From Mariannaea sp. PMI_226 (taxonomy: Eukaryota; Ascomycota; Sordariomycetes; Hypocreales; Nectriaceae), in the NCBI GenBank assembly GCA_024336345.1, contig JANFOG010000016.1:434001-498000 (forward strand): 64,000 nucleotides of DNA, read 5' to 3'. Each line of letters opens with the position of its first letter. Position 1 is the stretch's first letter. Below, in pieces: positions 37,323 to 49,226 of the stretch. Made by a program: the position numbers and the translations under genes. The notes under the pieces are model-generated. The model was not told where the DNA came from, made no database searches, and saw only the letters and a program-made list of their open reading frames with translations.

Positions 37323-39394
37323 TTAATGGCTCTCGCTGAGCTCCTGTTCCACCTGAGCCTTGACAATCTCCCGAACCTTTTTCCAGTCATTCTCGACAGT
37401 GGTCACTCGTCTCTCCTTGGACTCAAGGTCGACAAACTCGGCAGGGAGAACGTCCTTCTTGAAGTCAAAGCCCTCGACGTTCTTCAGCGCAACATCCACG
37501 GCACTAGCAAACTTGGCGGGGTGGGCAGTTGATAGAGAAATGTGAGGAGTTTCTGAACCAGATCGAGAAACGGACCGCTTAGTAGCGTTGACGCCGATGG
37601 CAGTGTGGGGATCCAAAACGTAGTTGATGTTGCTGTAGTACTCCTTGATAGTCTCGATGGTTTGCTCATCAGTGACACGCTCACTCTCGAAGTCGCGCTT
37701 GGCGTATGTCAGGATATCCTGGTAGACAGGGCCAAAGGATCCGGTCTTCTTGAGCTCTGACAGCCAGGTGCTGACCTCCTGACCAGCCTGCTTCTTGTTC
37801 CACATGTCATCCATGCCGGCGCTGCCCGCAAATTCGTAAGCCAGGAACCATAGCAAACGCTCAAAGTTGCTGGACACTAGAATGTCCATGGCAGGGCTGA
37901 GAGTTTCCTTGACGCCATCGGCACCCTCAGCAGGTGTAGAGGCATTCTTTTCGTACTTTCCGGTCTTCCAGAAGCGATCGAGGATATCGTTCTCGTTGGT
38001 AGCGATGACAAGCTTGTCGATGGGCAGACCCATGCGCAGGGCGAAGTAGCCGGCAAGAATGTCGCCAAAGTTACCGGTGGGGACGACGAAGCGAACCTTG
38101 TCGCCCAGCTTGAACGACGAAGACTTTTTGGTGAGAGAGAAGTAGGAGTGGAAGTAGTAGACGATCTGAGCCAAGATACGAGCCCAGTTGATGGAGTTGA
38201 CTAGTTATCACATACACGTTAGCAGCTGAAGTGAATAGTTGACCGTCATGTACAACTATGTTAACTTACCAGCACCCAGGTTAAGGGCCTTGTTAGCCTC
38301 GGGATCGGCAAACATAGCCTTGACAATATCCTGCAGACATTCTATCAGTACCGTTCGCAATGACAATATATAATGCGCTGGGAATTTACCTGGCAGTCGT
38401 CGAAAGTGCCAGTGACGGCAAAGTTATGAACGTTCTTGTCGAGCACAGTGGTCATTTGCGCCTCTTGGATCTGATATTTTTATTTAGCAGCGGTATCGGA
38501 TCACAGCTGACTGGTTTTCACTGACAGGTGACACGCGACCCTGAGGGTGCATGATGAAGACGGAGACATCTCTCTTTCCGCGGAGACCGTAGATGGCAGC
38601 AGAACCGGTGTCACCGCTGGTGGCGCCAATGACGGTCAGATGGTGTCGGTCTAAGCATTACAATGTGAGTGTATGTTCAATCAGAGGTGGAGGTGTGTAT
38701 GCGACTTTGTGTCGCATTGCGTGAGGGGAACAAATATACCTCGGCCAGTCTTGCCCTCGTTTTTTCGGACAAGGAAGTACTCGAATAGATTACCCAGGAA
38801 TTGCAAAGCGACGTCCTTGAAGGCGAAGGTCGGGCCATGGAAGAGCTCCAGCAGGTGTGTGTTGTCGTGGAGGTGGACGAGGGGAGTGGTCTCGGAGGCA
38901 CGGAAGGTGGAGTAACTGCGGTTGATGATGTCTTTGAGATCGGCAGGAGGGATCTCAGAAGGTGAGATGTAGAGAGAGAGGACCTCGAAGGCCAATTCGG
39001 GAAAGCTGAGATCCTTCCAAGACTCCCAGGCCTCGGCTTTGGGGACGGACTCGGGGATGTAGAGGCCACCATCGTTGGCGAGACCTTTTAGAACGACTTC
39101 TTCGAAGGAAAACTGTGGTGAGGGGACCGGGGGTTAGTCAATCCGAAGTACAAGGGACATGCAAACATGGGGCTCATGACCGGAACGAGATCGGAACAAC
39201 ATGAGGAGAGGCGAGGATAATGGAAAGGGTAGAAAAATAGCAAAGGGAAGAAGGGAAGCACGAGAAACGAGAAACGAGGGGTATGAGAGACAAGAGGAAA
39301 GGTGAAAACGAACATCGGAGTCTTCGCCACGGGTGCTCAAGTAGCGTTGGGATGAGGTATGAGTACCATTCTGGGCAGCGCCGTTGGTGGTCAT
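37323..39394 (-). CDS. thr4: Threonine synthase
   Basis: Six exons (39394-39314, 39112-38740, 38650-38526, 38470-38390, 38330-38270, 38200-37323) encode 532 residues. The enzyme converts O-phosphohomoserine to threonine and phosphate using pyridoxal phosphate, the last step of threonine synthesis in the cytosol. The YLSTRGED start and GLANDGGLYIP are typical of fungal Thr4. The PLP lysine is in FHGPTFAFKDVALQF (about residue 126). TVIGATSGDTGSAA is the phosphate-binding segment, and VVPTGNFGDILAGYFA is the C-terminal-domain hallmark. ISLSTAHPAKFA near the end is also conserved. Length fits the yeast enzyme (514). All five introns join in phase; exons 3-5 are short. A TGACTC site lies upstream at 39718-39723. 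Confidence 0.96.
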
Positions 39395-41559
39395 GTTGAT
39401 GAGGACCGGGCGGTAGAGAGATCCGGAGCTGGAGAGGGGGAGAGAGAAAGGTGAAAAAAAAAAAAGAGACGGGAAAGATGGAGGAGGGAGAAGGCAAGTA
39501 ATTGAGCCTCAAGAGAGGGTTAGAGGACTGCTATTGAAAGCAAGTTGAGGAAGGCGATGGTGATGATGTCGGTCGGAGGAGAAAGTGGACAGGTCCCAAG
39601 CTGAACGGGAGGAGTCAAGTAGTGTAGGTTATGGCGGTAGGTCGATAGGGAAAAAAACAATAAATTAGACAAAAAAAATCCAGTAATATTAAATTGCCTG
39701 CCTGCAACTTAACTAAAGAGTCAGTCAGTCACACACACATAGGCTCTGAGTTGCCGGCCTATGACCATTGGCATTGGCGCCGCCGACGGTCGGTGGCAGC
39801 GACGCCCCAAAAAAAAAAAAAAAAAACCCGTAGTCCAGTCCGTAGGAGGTACCTAGCCTGTGAAGACGCTCTGTAAGGTAAAGTGCCTTAGACTGACAGT
39901 ACAGATAACTGTATCAGTAGTTGCCCCTCTTCTCCATTCCGCCTAGTGCGGGGTCGTTTTGAGCACAGTATTGGCGGGCGTGGACCATGGACAGTGGTTG
40001 GTTGGCTGGGAGCACTCTCCGTCCCTCACGCCGATCCAATGGCTGGGGGATCGTTGGCAATAGTTTTGGTACTTGATGCCATATGGAGGTTACCAGTCCG
40101 CAAAATACATTGCCTGCCGTACCTTAGGCAAGTTGCTAAAAAGCCTTGTCTTTCCCTTGTACGAAGCAATTGCTGCATATGAGGGTATCTAGGCATCTAC
40201 ACAGTAGGCATCTAAGTATCTTGCCAAGGTAGGTGCTTACGGTACCATTCAATAGTATCTACTGTGTACTATTAAGGTGCCGCCGTTTGTGAGAAAAATG
40301 CCCCGAGCATCTTTTTGTGGACAGAGAGTGACGTTTTGCCGATTTCGCCACCTTTTTTTCGCCTTTCGGAGGGGCAAAGTGCTCCGGTACCAGCACCGAT
40401 CATGCACAGACGACGTTCAACGCCAAGGTACGGGTACCTATACCGTACATAAGTTACTGGGCGTCGTTTCCATGGCTCGAACGGGCTTTTGCACCCGAGA
40501 GAGTCGTTACAGAACCTAGTAGGAGGTAGGGGTACTGTAGCTCTTTATTAAAGGCCAAGAAACAGTGTCGATCAAGGAGGCTGAAGATCTTCAACTCGAA
40601 AACAGAATTGCCTCCCTCCGCCCCGCAAACATGGAATTACACAGTCCAAGTTTTAATATATCCTCAACACGTCAATTAACCTGCTAGCCTTTGCTCCCCA
40701 TCTGTTCTTTGCAGCCCTGTGTTGTCTACGTCTATGAGCCTACCAAACGTAGCACGAGATTAGGTACATGTAGGCAGGGTACATGTAGGCAGAAGCTTGA
40801 CGAGAGAACTGTATGAAAAGGGGACGTAGGGAAAAAGCAAAAAAAGGTAGAGTGATCAGTTGTGTGAAGGAGACGAACGGTATCGGGGTCCCGGTAGCGG
40901 CATCGCTTTGACCGACATGTTATTTTCTGGGCCATTTTTGCCGGTTTTTTTTCCCACTTCAGCGCCCCTCCTAATCCCCGTGCCTGCAAGCCATGAACTG
41001 ACAGCCAAGACTTTGGACAAATGTTGCACACTGTGGCGCAATATTCTGGAGATGTATCTACTCTGGGTTAATTTTATATCCGATTACTGACCAACGTCGG
41101 ATTGCCTCATCTGTTGGAGCCATCATGTGATTTTCAGGGGGAAAGTCTCTAAGTCAATACATCCCACCATAGCGTAAACTTCATCACATCTTGATAAACT
41201 ACCTATATATTACATCGCCGTATTGCGCCAATATTGACCATGCCAATAGAATCACCGCGTTTAGGCATAGTCAAGTTGAGTTGACGTTTCAATCATGCAT
41301 ATCGTTAATCTTTCTCTCGCTAGTTTGAACTATCATTGCGCAAAAGCCATGCCCGAGAACACCCGCCCTTGAGATCCTTCTTTGTAGCCATATAATCCAC
41401 GTCCCCTGTTCAACCCGCAAGGGTATCGTCCGTTCATTCTATGCAGAGTCATTTCGAGCCGCTAAAACACTAAATGAAAAGGAGTAGACTATTCTCCTCA
41501 TGCGTACCAAGTTGTTTCCTCCTGTTCCCCTGGCTCTAATTAGATATTCGAACGCCCAT
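39395..41559. other. thr4 promoter region and AT-hook gene 3' flank
   Basis: No gene is supported. The left part is the thr4 promoter (minus strand), with a TGACTC element and an 18-nt A run (39809-39826). Around 40180-40290 there are repeated GGCATCTA and GTATCTA words and CTACACAGTA/TACTGTG inverted pairs. Confidence 0.55.
39718..39723 (-). promoter_or_regulatory. Candidate CPC1/Gcn4-type site (TGACTC) upstream of thr4
   Basis: TGACTC reads on the thr4 strand about 325 bp before its ATG, within a TGACTGACTGACTC stretch. Gcn4/CPC1 bZIP factors recognise TGA(C/G)TCA and induce amino-acid genes, so the site is plausible. A six-base match is weak evidence. Confidence 0.4.
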
Positions 41560-43446
41560 TTATTTTCGTATCGACTTCAGTAGCGGCGCAATCCTCGACC
41601 TCTTACTCAAGCCTACACGGTATATAGGCTTACTGAGCAGTGCCGACAATCCTTTTGCCTGTCCTGTCCCCCCTGAAGCCGGTGTCTTCGGTTTCTCTTC
41701 TTTCTTCACCATTGGTGTTTCAGGAGGCTCGGCCTTCGGATTTTCTTCTTCAGCTGGGTCTCCAGCTTTCGGTAGGGTGGTGTTCTGATTCGTTTCTTTC
41801 AGTACAGAGGGTTCCCTCTTTTCCTGAACTTCCTCTATGGGTAGTGAGTCGTCATCCTTTTCAACAATTGTCTCGTACATGGTACTGCCCCCTTCCTTCA
41901 GCACCTCCGATTTGGACGCGTGTTGAGCTGCCTCGACTTGAACTGTTTCAGGCATATCTGGTGAAATTGTTGTCACTTGCGGACTCTCATCCGCAGCAGC
42001 TAGGCGGCCTTGCTTCTTTGGTCTGCCGCGCTTCTTTTTCTGTTTCGAAGGGGCCTCTATGTTTTCCAGATTGGAAGCCGCAGGCTCTTTGGGTGGTTGC
42101 GCTGTCTCCTCCCCAGCCTTCTTTCGTGGTCGTCCCCGAGTTTTCTTTGGCTTGGCTGGTTTTTCCAAGTAATCGGAGTCTTGGTCGTTTGTCTGTAAGT
42201 TAACCGGTGGTGGTGGTGGTGGTGGTGGAGCTTTGTCTATTTGTATATCTGCATTGGGCACATTGTTGCTCCTATTGTCATCCTTAATAGGGCTATCTGA
42301 CTTGCTGCGCTTTTTCTTATCGCTCTGCTTCGTTGGTTTCGGCTTTGTGGGTGGCTCGAGAATGGCAATGATATCAGGAGATGAATTGGGATGCTGAGGG
42401 ACATGTTGAGCAGGCAGATCCTTAGCTATTTCGGCTTCTGTCGTGTTTGATGGCAAAGGTGCGGTGCTAAATCCAATGCCATCACTGCGCGGTGTATTTA
42501 CATTCGTGGGGGTTCCCGCGAACCCCATCATATGCATGTCTTGCTGATAGATTTGGGGGACAAAATGCTCTGGCAGGCCACTACTAGACGGGAGCTGAGG
42601 ATTTCCGTATCCCGGCCGCTGAGTATCTGGTAATGGTATAGTCGAGCCATGGAAAGAAGGATTGTAATCCAGAGGAAGTGTCGGTGGTAGCATACTCAAA
42701 GGCTCAACTCCCTCATCGTTGCTGAACGGCATGCTGACCAAGTTAACTGCATCTGAGCTCGACTGTATCGAATGTGAATGTGAAGGCTTAGTCCTCTTTC
42801 TTTTCCGAGTCCCAGAAGGAGACCTTTCGACAAATTCTAAACGCTCGTGGTGACTATGCACACCACTAGTCTGACCGTTCTCTGGGTGGGTTGTTGGCTT
42901 TTGCTTCTTTCCCACCTTTGAAACTGGCTGCGCGTCCCCTCGCTTCAATCGCGTTTTAGGCACCATTCGACCCTGACCAACCTCGGGGCTACTTGGTACA
43001 TCCCAGAGATCGTCCATAACGGCTGTGGGTGCCCGTTTCCGTCCCGGAGTTGAAACTTGTGTCCAATCATTCCCTCCTCTTCCATTGGGCATCCTGGTGT
43101 CGGTCCTATTTGTTGGGTCCGAAACAGATGTAAGAGAGGACGGATCGATCAGGCCTGTCACAATCCTCTGGAAAGGGGCTGGAGCAGTCACCGCCGAGCT
43201 CGTCACGGCATCTCTCACGGCCGAATCTGGCAACTCTTCATAGGGTATTTCCTGGAGGGCGCCTTGCTGCTCCTCATAAATACCTGTTTGGAAGAAATAT
43301 GGATCCGTGGATATTGTATCGTTGCTCCCTCCATCTAATGTGCGAGTGGCCGCTTGGCACTGGGCCTGTGGCATATCGAGCTCAACACGCCCCGGCAAAT
43401 AAGATTCATCTTCATCATCAGAGTCAGCGATGACAAACGGTGGCAT
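41560..43446 (-). CDS. AT-hook nuclear protein, 628 aa
   Basis: A single open frame; I place the start at 43446 (MPPFVIADSDDEDES, A at -3). The frame stays open to an ATG at 43683, which would add 79 residues. Two AT-hooks are visible at about residues 430-440 (KTRGRPRKKAGE) and 465-475 (KKRGRPKKQGR), with the GRP core that enters the minor groove of A/T-rich DNA. The rest is mostly disordered: Ser/Pro-rich, with basic nuclear-localisation-like patches (GTRKRKRTKPS, KKKRSKSDS), an eight-proline run encoded by a GGT/ACC repeat, and a Glu/Lys/Pro-rich tail. The last 30 residues (KGLSALLSKPIYRVGLSKRS, then RIAPLLKSIRK) look like a conserved short motif. It is probably a chromatin-associated protein; its partner is unknown. 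Confidence 0.85.
   Translation of the reverse strand: MPPFVIADSDDEDESYLPGRVELDMPQAQCQAATRTLDGGSNDTISTDPYFFQTGIYEEQQGALQEIPYEELPDSAVRDAVTSSAVTAPAPFQRIVTGLIDPSSLTSVSDPTNRTDTRMPNGRGGNDWTQVSTPGRKRAPTAVMDDLWDVPSSPEVGQGRMVPKTRLKRGDAQPVSKVGKKQKPTTHPENGQTSGVHSHHERLEFVERSPSGTRKRKRTKPSHSHSIQSSSDAVNLVSMPFSNDEGVEPLSMLPPTLPLDYNPSFHGSTIPLPDTQRPGYGNPQLPSSSGLPEHFVPQIYQQDMHMMGFAGTPTNVNTPRSDGIGFSTAPLPSNTTEAEIAKDLPAQHVPQHPNSSPDIIAILEPPTKPKPTKQSDKKKRSKSDSPIKDDNRSNNVPNADIQIDKAPPPPPPPPVNLQTNDQDSDYLEKPAKPKKTRGRPRKKAGEETAQPPKEPAASNLENIEAPSKQKKKRGRPKKQGRLAAADESPQVTTISPDMPETVQVEAAQHASKSEVLKEGGSTMYETIVEKDDDSLPIEEVQEKREPSVLKETNQNTTLPKAGDPAEEENPKAEPPETPMVKKEEKPKTPASGGTGQAKGLSALLSKPIYRVGLSKRSRIAPLLKSIRK
42206..42229 (-). 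repeat. (GGT)8 trinucleotide repeat coding poly-proline
   Basis: Eight GGT units on the plus strand are read as proline codons in the AT-hook gene. The length may vary between strains. Confidence 0.85.
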
Positions 43447-43683
43447 GTTGAGCAATCCGGCCCTAGGATTCAATATCCCTGAAGGCGAACTTGGATTTGG
43501 GGTTATAAAAGCCCTAACACTAGGTAGGGGACTGAGAGTCGGGTAAATGGGTACGCGTTGTACCACCACAACGTGTGTTGTGGGCGACGCGGTAGCACGT
43601 GATATATTTGGTAGCTTCACTTTGCCAGTTTCACATTCGTTCTCGCAGCTGGACTCACTCTCCCTATGAAACCGCAACAACAC

Positions 43684-44112
43684 AACTCACCTATTTGACA
43701 TAAACGCATAGAAACCGGAGAAAGACTGGTTCAGACAGGCTATGAGACAGGCGGAACAATTTTTTTTAATTCACTGATCATGTAGGGAAGAAAAGTATTT
43801 CATGATTCTCATTGAAAAAGTGGGTCATTCTGTTGATTTAATTGACCTTCATCAACTCCCAAATGGGAGGTTATATGCAATATGTTGAATGCGCTCGCCA
43901 AACCGACTTCCAATCCCAGTCCCAATCCTGATCCGTAGGTTAACTTTTAGGATGCAGCAAACACATCTGGTCTTTTTGACCAAACCAAAAACGCCGATGT
44001 TGAAATCGTAACTGTTCTTTCAAAGACACAGCCCTTCACAAATGACACTAGTTACATAAACACGTTAAGCCTTCTTACCCCTTCTAACCGTGCATACCAA
44101 GAAGTGATGCAC
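43684..44112. other. Promoter of the AT-hook gene and met6 3' flank
   Basis: About 430 bp lie between two genes on the same strand. Nothing coding is seen. If the AT-hook gene starts at 43446, its 5' UTR extends the region to 43447. Confidence 0.6.
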
Positions 44113-46546
44113 TTATTTGGCGTACTTGGCACGGAAGTACTTGGCAGCGTTGACCATGTTGAGGAGGGCCTCCTTGGTCTCCTTCCACTGACGGGTCTTG
44201 AGACCGCAGTCAGGGTCGATCCAGAGCTGCTCGGGCTTGAGGAACTGGAGCATCTCCTCGATGCGGTCCCGGATCTCCTGCTCGCTGGGAACACGAGGGG
44301 AGTGGATGTCGTAGACACCAGGTCCAATGTGACGGGGGTACTCAGAGTCGACGAAGACACGGAGGAGCTTAGCATCAGACTTGCTGTTCTCGATGGAGAG
44401 GACATCGGCATCAAGGGCGGCAATGGCGTGGAAGAAGTCCTGGAACTCAGAGTAGCAGAAGTGAGAGTGGATCTGAGTGGAGTCCTCGACACCAGTGGTG
44501 GACAGGCGGAAAGCATCGACAGCCCACTTCAGGTAGGCGTCACGCTCCTTGCCGGAGCGGAGAGGGAGACCCTCACGGAGAGCGGGCTCATCGACCTGGA
44601 TGACGTCAACGCCAGCCTTCTCAAGGTCAACGACCTCGTCACGGAGGGCCAGAGCAAGCTGCTGAGCCTGGACGGACTGGTGGACATCGTCACGGGGGAA
44701 GGACCATCGCAGGCAGGTGACGGGACCAGTAAGCATACCCTTCATGGGCTTGTTGGAGACCTGAACGGCGTACTTGGACTCCTTAACGGTCATGGGGGCA
44801 GGGCGAGAGATATCACCGACGATGATAGGAGGTCGGACGCATCGGGAGCCATAAGACTGGACCCAGGCATGGGTGGTGAAAGCGTAACCCTTAAGACGCT
44901 CACCGAAGAACTGGACCATGTCGTTTCGCTCAGGCTCACCGTGGACAAAGACATCGAGGCCAAGCTCCTCCTGGATCTTGACGTTCTCCTCAATCTCCTT
45001 CTCAATGAACTTGTCGTACTCAGCCTCAGTGATCTCCTTCTTGGTGAGTCGGTTACGCTGGACACGGATCTCCTTGGTCTGGGGGAAGGAGCCAATGGTG
45101 GTGGTGGGGAAGAGAGGAAGGTTCAGCTTCTTCTGCTGCTGAGCAATACGAACGCTGAACTCAGACTTGCGGTCGTGGTCAGCCTTGGTGACCTTGGACT
45201 GACGGTCCTTGACCGCAGGGTCGTTGGTGCGAGGAGAAGAGGCACGGGCCTGGATAGACTTGGCATTGGCCTCGAGCTGCTCACGGACAGCGGCGGGACC
45301 CTCAGTGACAGCCTTGGCAATCAGGGCGATCTCGGAAGCCTTCTCGGTGGCGAAAGAGAACCAGTCGGCAATCTCAGCGTCCAGCTTCTTCTCGCTGGCG
45401 AGAGTGTGAGGGGTGTGGAGGAGAGAGCTGGAGGTGGCAGCAATAACTCGGTCCTTGCCGAGCTTCTGGATGGCGGTCTCAACGGTCTCGATGGCACGCT
45501 TCAGGTTGGTCTTCCAGATGTTACGGCCGTCGACGACACCAGCAGAGAGAACGGTCTTGGAGCCAAGAGCGGCAATGACAGTCTCAAGCTGCTCAGGGTT
45601 GCGGACAAGGTCAATGTGGACAGCATAGATATCCTTGGGGACGAGGTCAAGGTTGTGGACGATGTCACCGAAGTAGGTGGTGAAGACGAGCTTGGGGATC
45701 TTGTCACCAAGGGCAGCGAACTTCTCATAGGTGGGCTTGAAAGCGGCCTTGGTCTTCTGGGGAAGATCAAAGACGAGGACGGGCTCGTCGATCTGGACGG
45801 TCTCGGCGCCAGCCTCCTTGAGCTGAACAAGGAGCTGCTCATAGACGGGCAGAAGGTTGTCGAGGAGGTCAATGGGGTCCACGGACTGGTGGCGGTCGGC
45901 CTTGCCAAGGTGGAGGAAGCTCACAGGGCCAACAAGGACGGGGCGGGTAGTGATGCCAGCGGCCTTGGCCTCCTTGAAGTCGGCGACGGCCTTAGGCTCA
46001 GCGGTGAGCTTGAAGGTCTGGTTGTCTTGAAGAGTAGGCTTGACGTAGTGGTAGTTGGAGTCGAACCACTTGACCATCTCCAGACTGGGGACATCGACAC
46101 CCTCCTTCTGGTGACCACGGCCCATGGCGAAGTACTGGTCAATGGTATCAAGACCATCCTTGGTGTATCGCTCGGGGACAGCCTATGGGATGAAGGTCAG
46201 CGTAGGTTCAGTTAATTGATAGCACGGAGGGCAAACATACACCAAAGTCCTGGATGTGGTGAAGGACCTGATCGTACAGAGCGAAGTCGTTGCTGGGGAT
46301 GATATCGACACCAGCATCCTGCTGGATCTTCCAGTGGGCAAGACGAAGGCGCTTGGCCTCGGCAAGGAGATCAGCCTGAGAGATCTTGCCACCCCAGTCT
46401 GTGCATATTCGGTCAGCGTCCGTGGTTGAGAGGAGAGGGGGGTCTGCGACCGGTGGGAGGGATTTCTACTGACAAGCTTCGGTGGCCTTCTTCAGGTCAC
46501 GGTTGACACCCATGCGGGGGAAACCGAGAACAGCGGATTGAACCAT
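44113..46546 (-). CDS. met6: Cobalamin-independent methionine synthase (MetE/Met6)
   Basis: Three exons (46546-46474, 46398-46241, 46182-44113) encode 766 residues, the normal fungal length. The enzyme moves the methyl group of 5-methyltetrahydrofolate polyglutamate to homocysteine without B12, using zinc. The N-terminus MVQSAVLGFPRMGVNRDLKK and the segment AGVDIIPSNDFALYDQVL are standard for Met6. The N-terminal half contains FAMGRGHQ and VQIDEPVL. The catalytic C-terminal half starts near FPTTTIGSFPQT. It has GEPERNDMVQFFGE, DVIQVDEPALREGLPL, the zinc His and Cys in QIHSHFCYSEF, and the second zinc Cys in WIDPDCGLKTR. Donors GTCAGT and GTATGT; joins are in phase. The long open frame on the opposite strand (44104-46215) is a codon-bias shadow. 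Confidence 0.97.
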
Positions 46547-49226
46547 ATTGGCGGTTGATCCGAATAAATTGATGTGAAACTTTGTGAAATGAAGCTGTGA
46601 TGGACTGTCAGGAAAAAAATCCAGCTTGATTGCTCGCAAAGAAAAAAACAAGACGGTCAGTGGGTATTGGGGGGGGATGGTGGGGTGAGGGGCAGCTCTG
46701 AAGGAAGCTTTGGGTGGGAGAGGAGGTAACAACGTACTGGAGATACAAAGCCCTGCCTGTACCACAATGGATCAACCAAGAGATCCTTCAATGAGAGAGG
46801 AAAAGGGCAGATGAGAGGATGAAAAGAAAAGAGAGAAAGGAAAAAGAAAAAGAGGAAGAGGAAGGGGAGAGACGGTCTAAAAAAGGATCAGAGAAAAGGT
46901 CGCTGGAGAGAAAACTTAGGCTGAGGCCAGTCCGAAAGCGGGGGAGGGGTAGCAGAGATCGCCGGGGGGACCCAAGGTACAGTCACAGACCTAGAATTTT
47001 GCGGCGGGTTCATTGCAACAAGGATGTACTTTTGGCCACGCAGCAGATTAGGTTGGTGATGACTAGCACCGCCCTGTACTCCGTACCTCCGTGTTCGTAT
47101 CTAGCACGAAGCTCAATACAGCAAGCAGTAAGCAAGTTAGCAATCAATGTCACCGAGTGTTTCAATATGCTCCGATAGCTTCGTGGAAATTTTCCGCAAT
47201 AAAATTTTTGAACGTTCCTGAAGGGAGGGCATTCGAGGTAACGATCTAGGTACCTCCTCGTCCCTCCCTCCTGTAGCTCAGAGGCACCTCGTGTCAGTAC
47301 CTACCTTTAGTCAAACAACTCCCTAAGATCAAGTAGGTATCACCGCGTATGTTACCTTGGGTTGTGCCAGCTTAGTACGACTTCAGAAAGTACTTGCGTG
47401 CTTTGTCTGGTCGGTGAGAACGGTTACCGGGGTGGTTCAGGGGCGGTTTCGAGGCAAAGCTTGCCACAGTTGCTTCCATCGCCCTCTTCCAAATTCGCGT
47501 TCAAAGGAACAGGACAGTGGTGGATGAGCGGTTGGCGGCTGGCTTTTACAGTGGGTACAGGGCGAGTTAGCTCGCTGGTGTGGAGCTATCGGGCTGTCGG
47601 CGGAGCTACGGACACCTCTTGACTCTGGTGAATGTGCTGGTTGCTGAGCATGTCGGCGTGCAAATTCTTCGGCTTCCGAATTGCGCCATCGACAACCACC
47701 TTAATGCAATGGAGGAAATATTTGCCTGATCGCCTAGCTGTTGGAGCTAGCATCTTGTTCAATCCTAGACACGCCGTTCTTCGGCCATATGGTGCTGCAA
47801 TTCCACTCGTGTGTTCTATGTACTCCTCATGGCAACACGTTCGTATTGGCAGGGCAGAAAAAAAAGTCGAAGAAAAAAAAAACTAAAAAGTCCCCAAGTA
47901 CCACGGACCCCTCGGTTTTTTTTGCCATAAAATCAGACAAGGGTAAGACGTGATCATAGGAGTTCCTATGGTTTGTGGAACACGATTCTGAAAGGGAATT
48001 GAGCAAATTAGCAGGTCTTCAGTTGATTCCATTTCGAATCTCATCTTGACTCAAATTGCCACTCTGTCTTGATTCATCATACACTTCCTTCACTTCCTCA
48101 TGGTTCGTGGCACCTCCATCCTAGTACTACGGTACGTATCTCCTCTCGTCTTCTGTCTCCTGTCACCACCTTCTCCACATGCTGGACGAACCAGTGAGGG
48201 GCAAGAGGGGCACTCAATGCCCCTCCAAGCTACCTGCCTTGCTACTACTACCCACCTGGTTGCCCAGGCTGCTAGAGAACAACGAGGCTCTGGGCTCGGG
48301 TTAGTGCGCTGTGGTAAGCCAATCGCTCTCGGACGATATCGGGGCTTTTTTTGTTGAGAAAGACCCCGAACCTACCATATCGAGCACGCCTCAAGCGTGC
48401 CGCTGAGTCGTCCAAGGGATGGAAGAGTGACCAAAGCGAACCACCTCTACTACAGTACATACTGTAGTAGGCATAAGCATCCCGCTTTTCACAGAAAGTC
48501 ATCCTTCTACAAGGACTAGATAGGCAGGTACCTCGGTAATTCCTCGAGGATACCTCCATGTGCGAAAACATTGTCCTATCTAGGTATATGCTCGTTGAAA
48601 TACTTTTTCTCTTATGTAAGGCAGGTAGGTGATTTATCAAGGCAATAATGCCCATCACCATGTGACTGCTACCAATATAATTGCCAACTTATCTATGGTC
48701 ATAACTACCTACCCTACGTTCAAGGTTGCTTTGTTGTTTCTCCGGGATTGTTCTCCAGCAGTGATACAATGTCAGCCCGGCAGGCTGTCCAATAGCTTCT
48801 CTTCTATTCTATCATTGATTCACTGCCTACCTATATCAGACACCTATACTTTCAGGATGATGGTTTACATGAGGTAGTATTCCCTGCCTCAATGACGTGA
48901 GCAGTTCAACAAGATCCTTCCTGTTCCATTATCGGTGTATCAAACCATGACAGAGATAGGAGGAACAATGGAGCATGGAAAAATGGCTAGGAGGAAATGA
49001 CGCTTCTGTCATTCGATGTGAGTGCATCGATTCTGTATTTTCTCGGAGAGCTCACCTCATCCATTCACTTCCGCCGTCTCTTTGTGCTCTGATGTGTTCA
49101 TGTCCTTGAACCTCGTCCATCATTCAGTCACACATCCTGCCTGTCCGATTTGCTCTTGGAATGAATTCTCTTTTGTAGGCACCTTGCTCATTTCGGTTTA
49201 TCCTACCTTTGTACTCATTCGATCCG
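46547..49226. other. Intergenic between divergent met6 and the 1010-aa gene
   Basis: About 2.7 kb with no supportable gene. A purine-rich tract (about 46795-46920) lies just upstream of met6. GTAGGTA/TACCTAC words are clustered at 47240-47350, and a perfect 11-bp palindrome sits at 48447-48470. Confidence 0.6.
48447..48470. repeat. Perfect palindrome, 11-bp arms, 2-nt centre
   Basis: CTACTACAGTA (48447-48457), CA, then TACTGTAGTAG (48460-48470). It is the longest perfect member of the TACTGTA-type palindromes seen in this window. Confidence 0.85.

Noticed and set aside
41640..42203. 187-codon plus-strand frame opposite the AT-hook gene
   Set aside because: It is antisense to a longer frame with two clear AT-hooks; Ser/Leu/Pro-rich shadow.
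44104..46215. 703-codon open frame on the plus strand opposite met6
   Set aside because: It is antisense to the highly conserved Met6 coding exon. It is rich in Leu, Gly, Val and Asp, as expected for the complement of C/G-biased codons, and has no recognisable domain.
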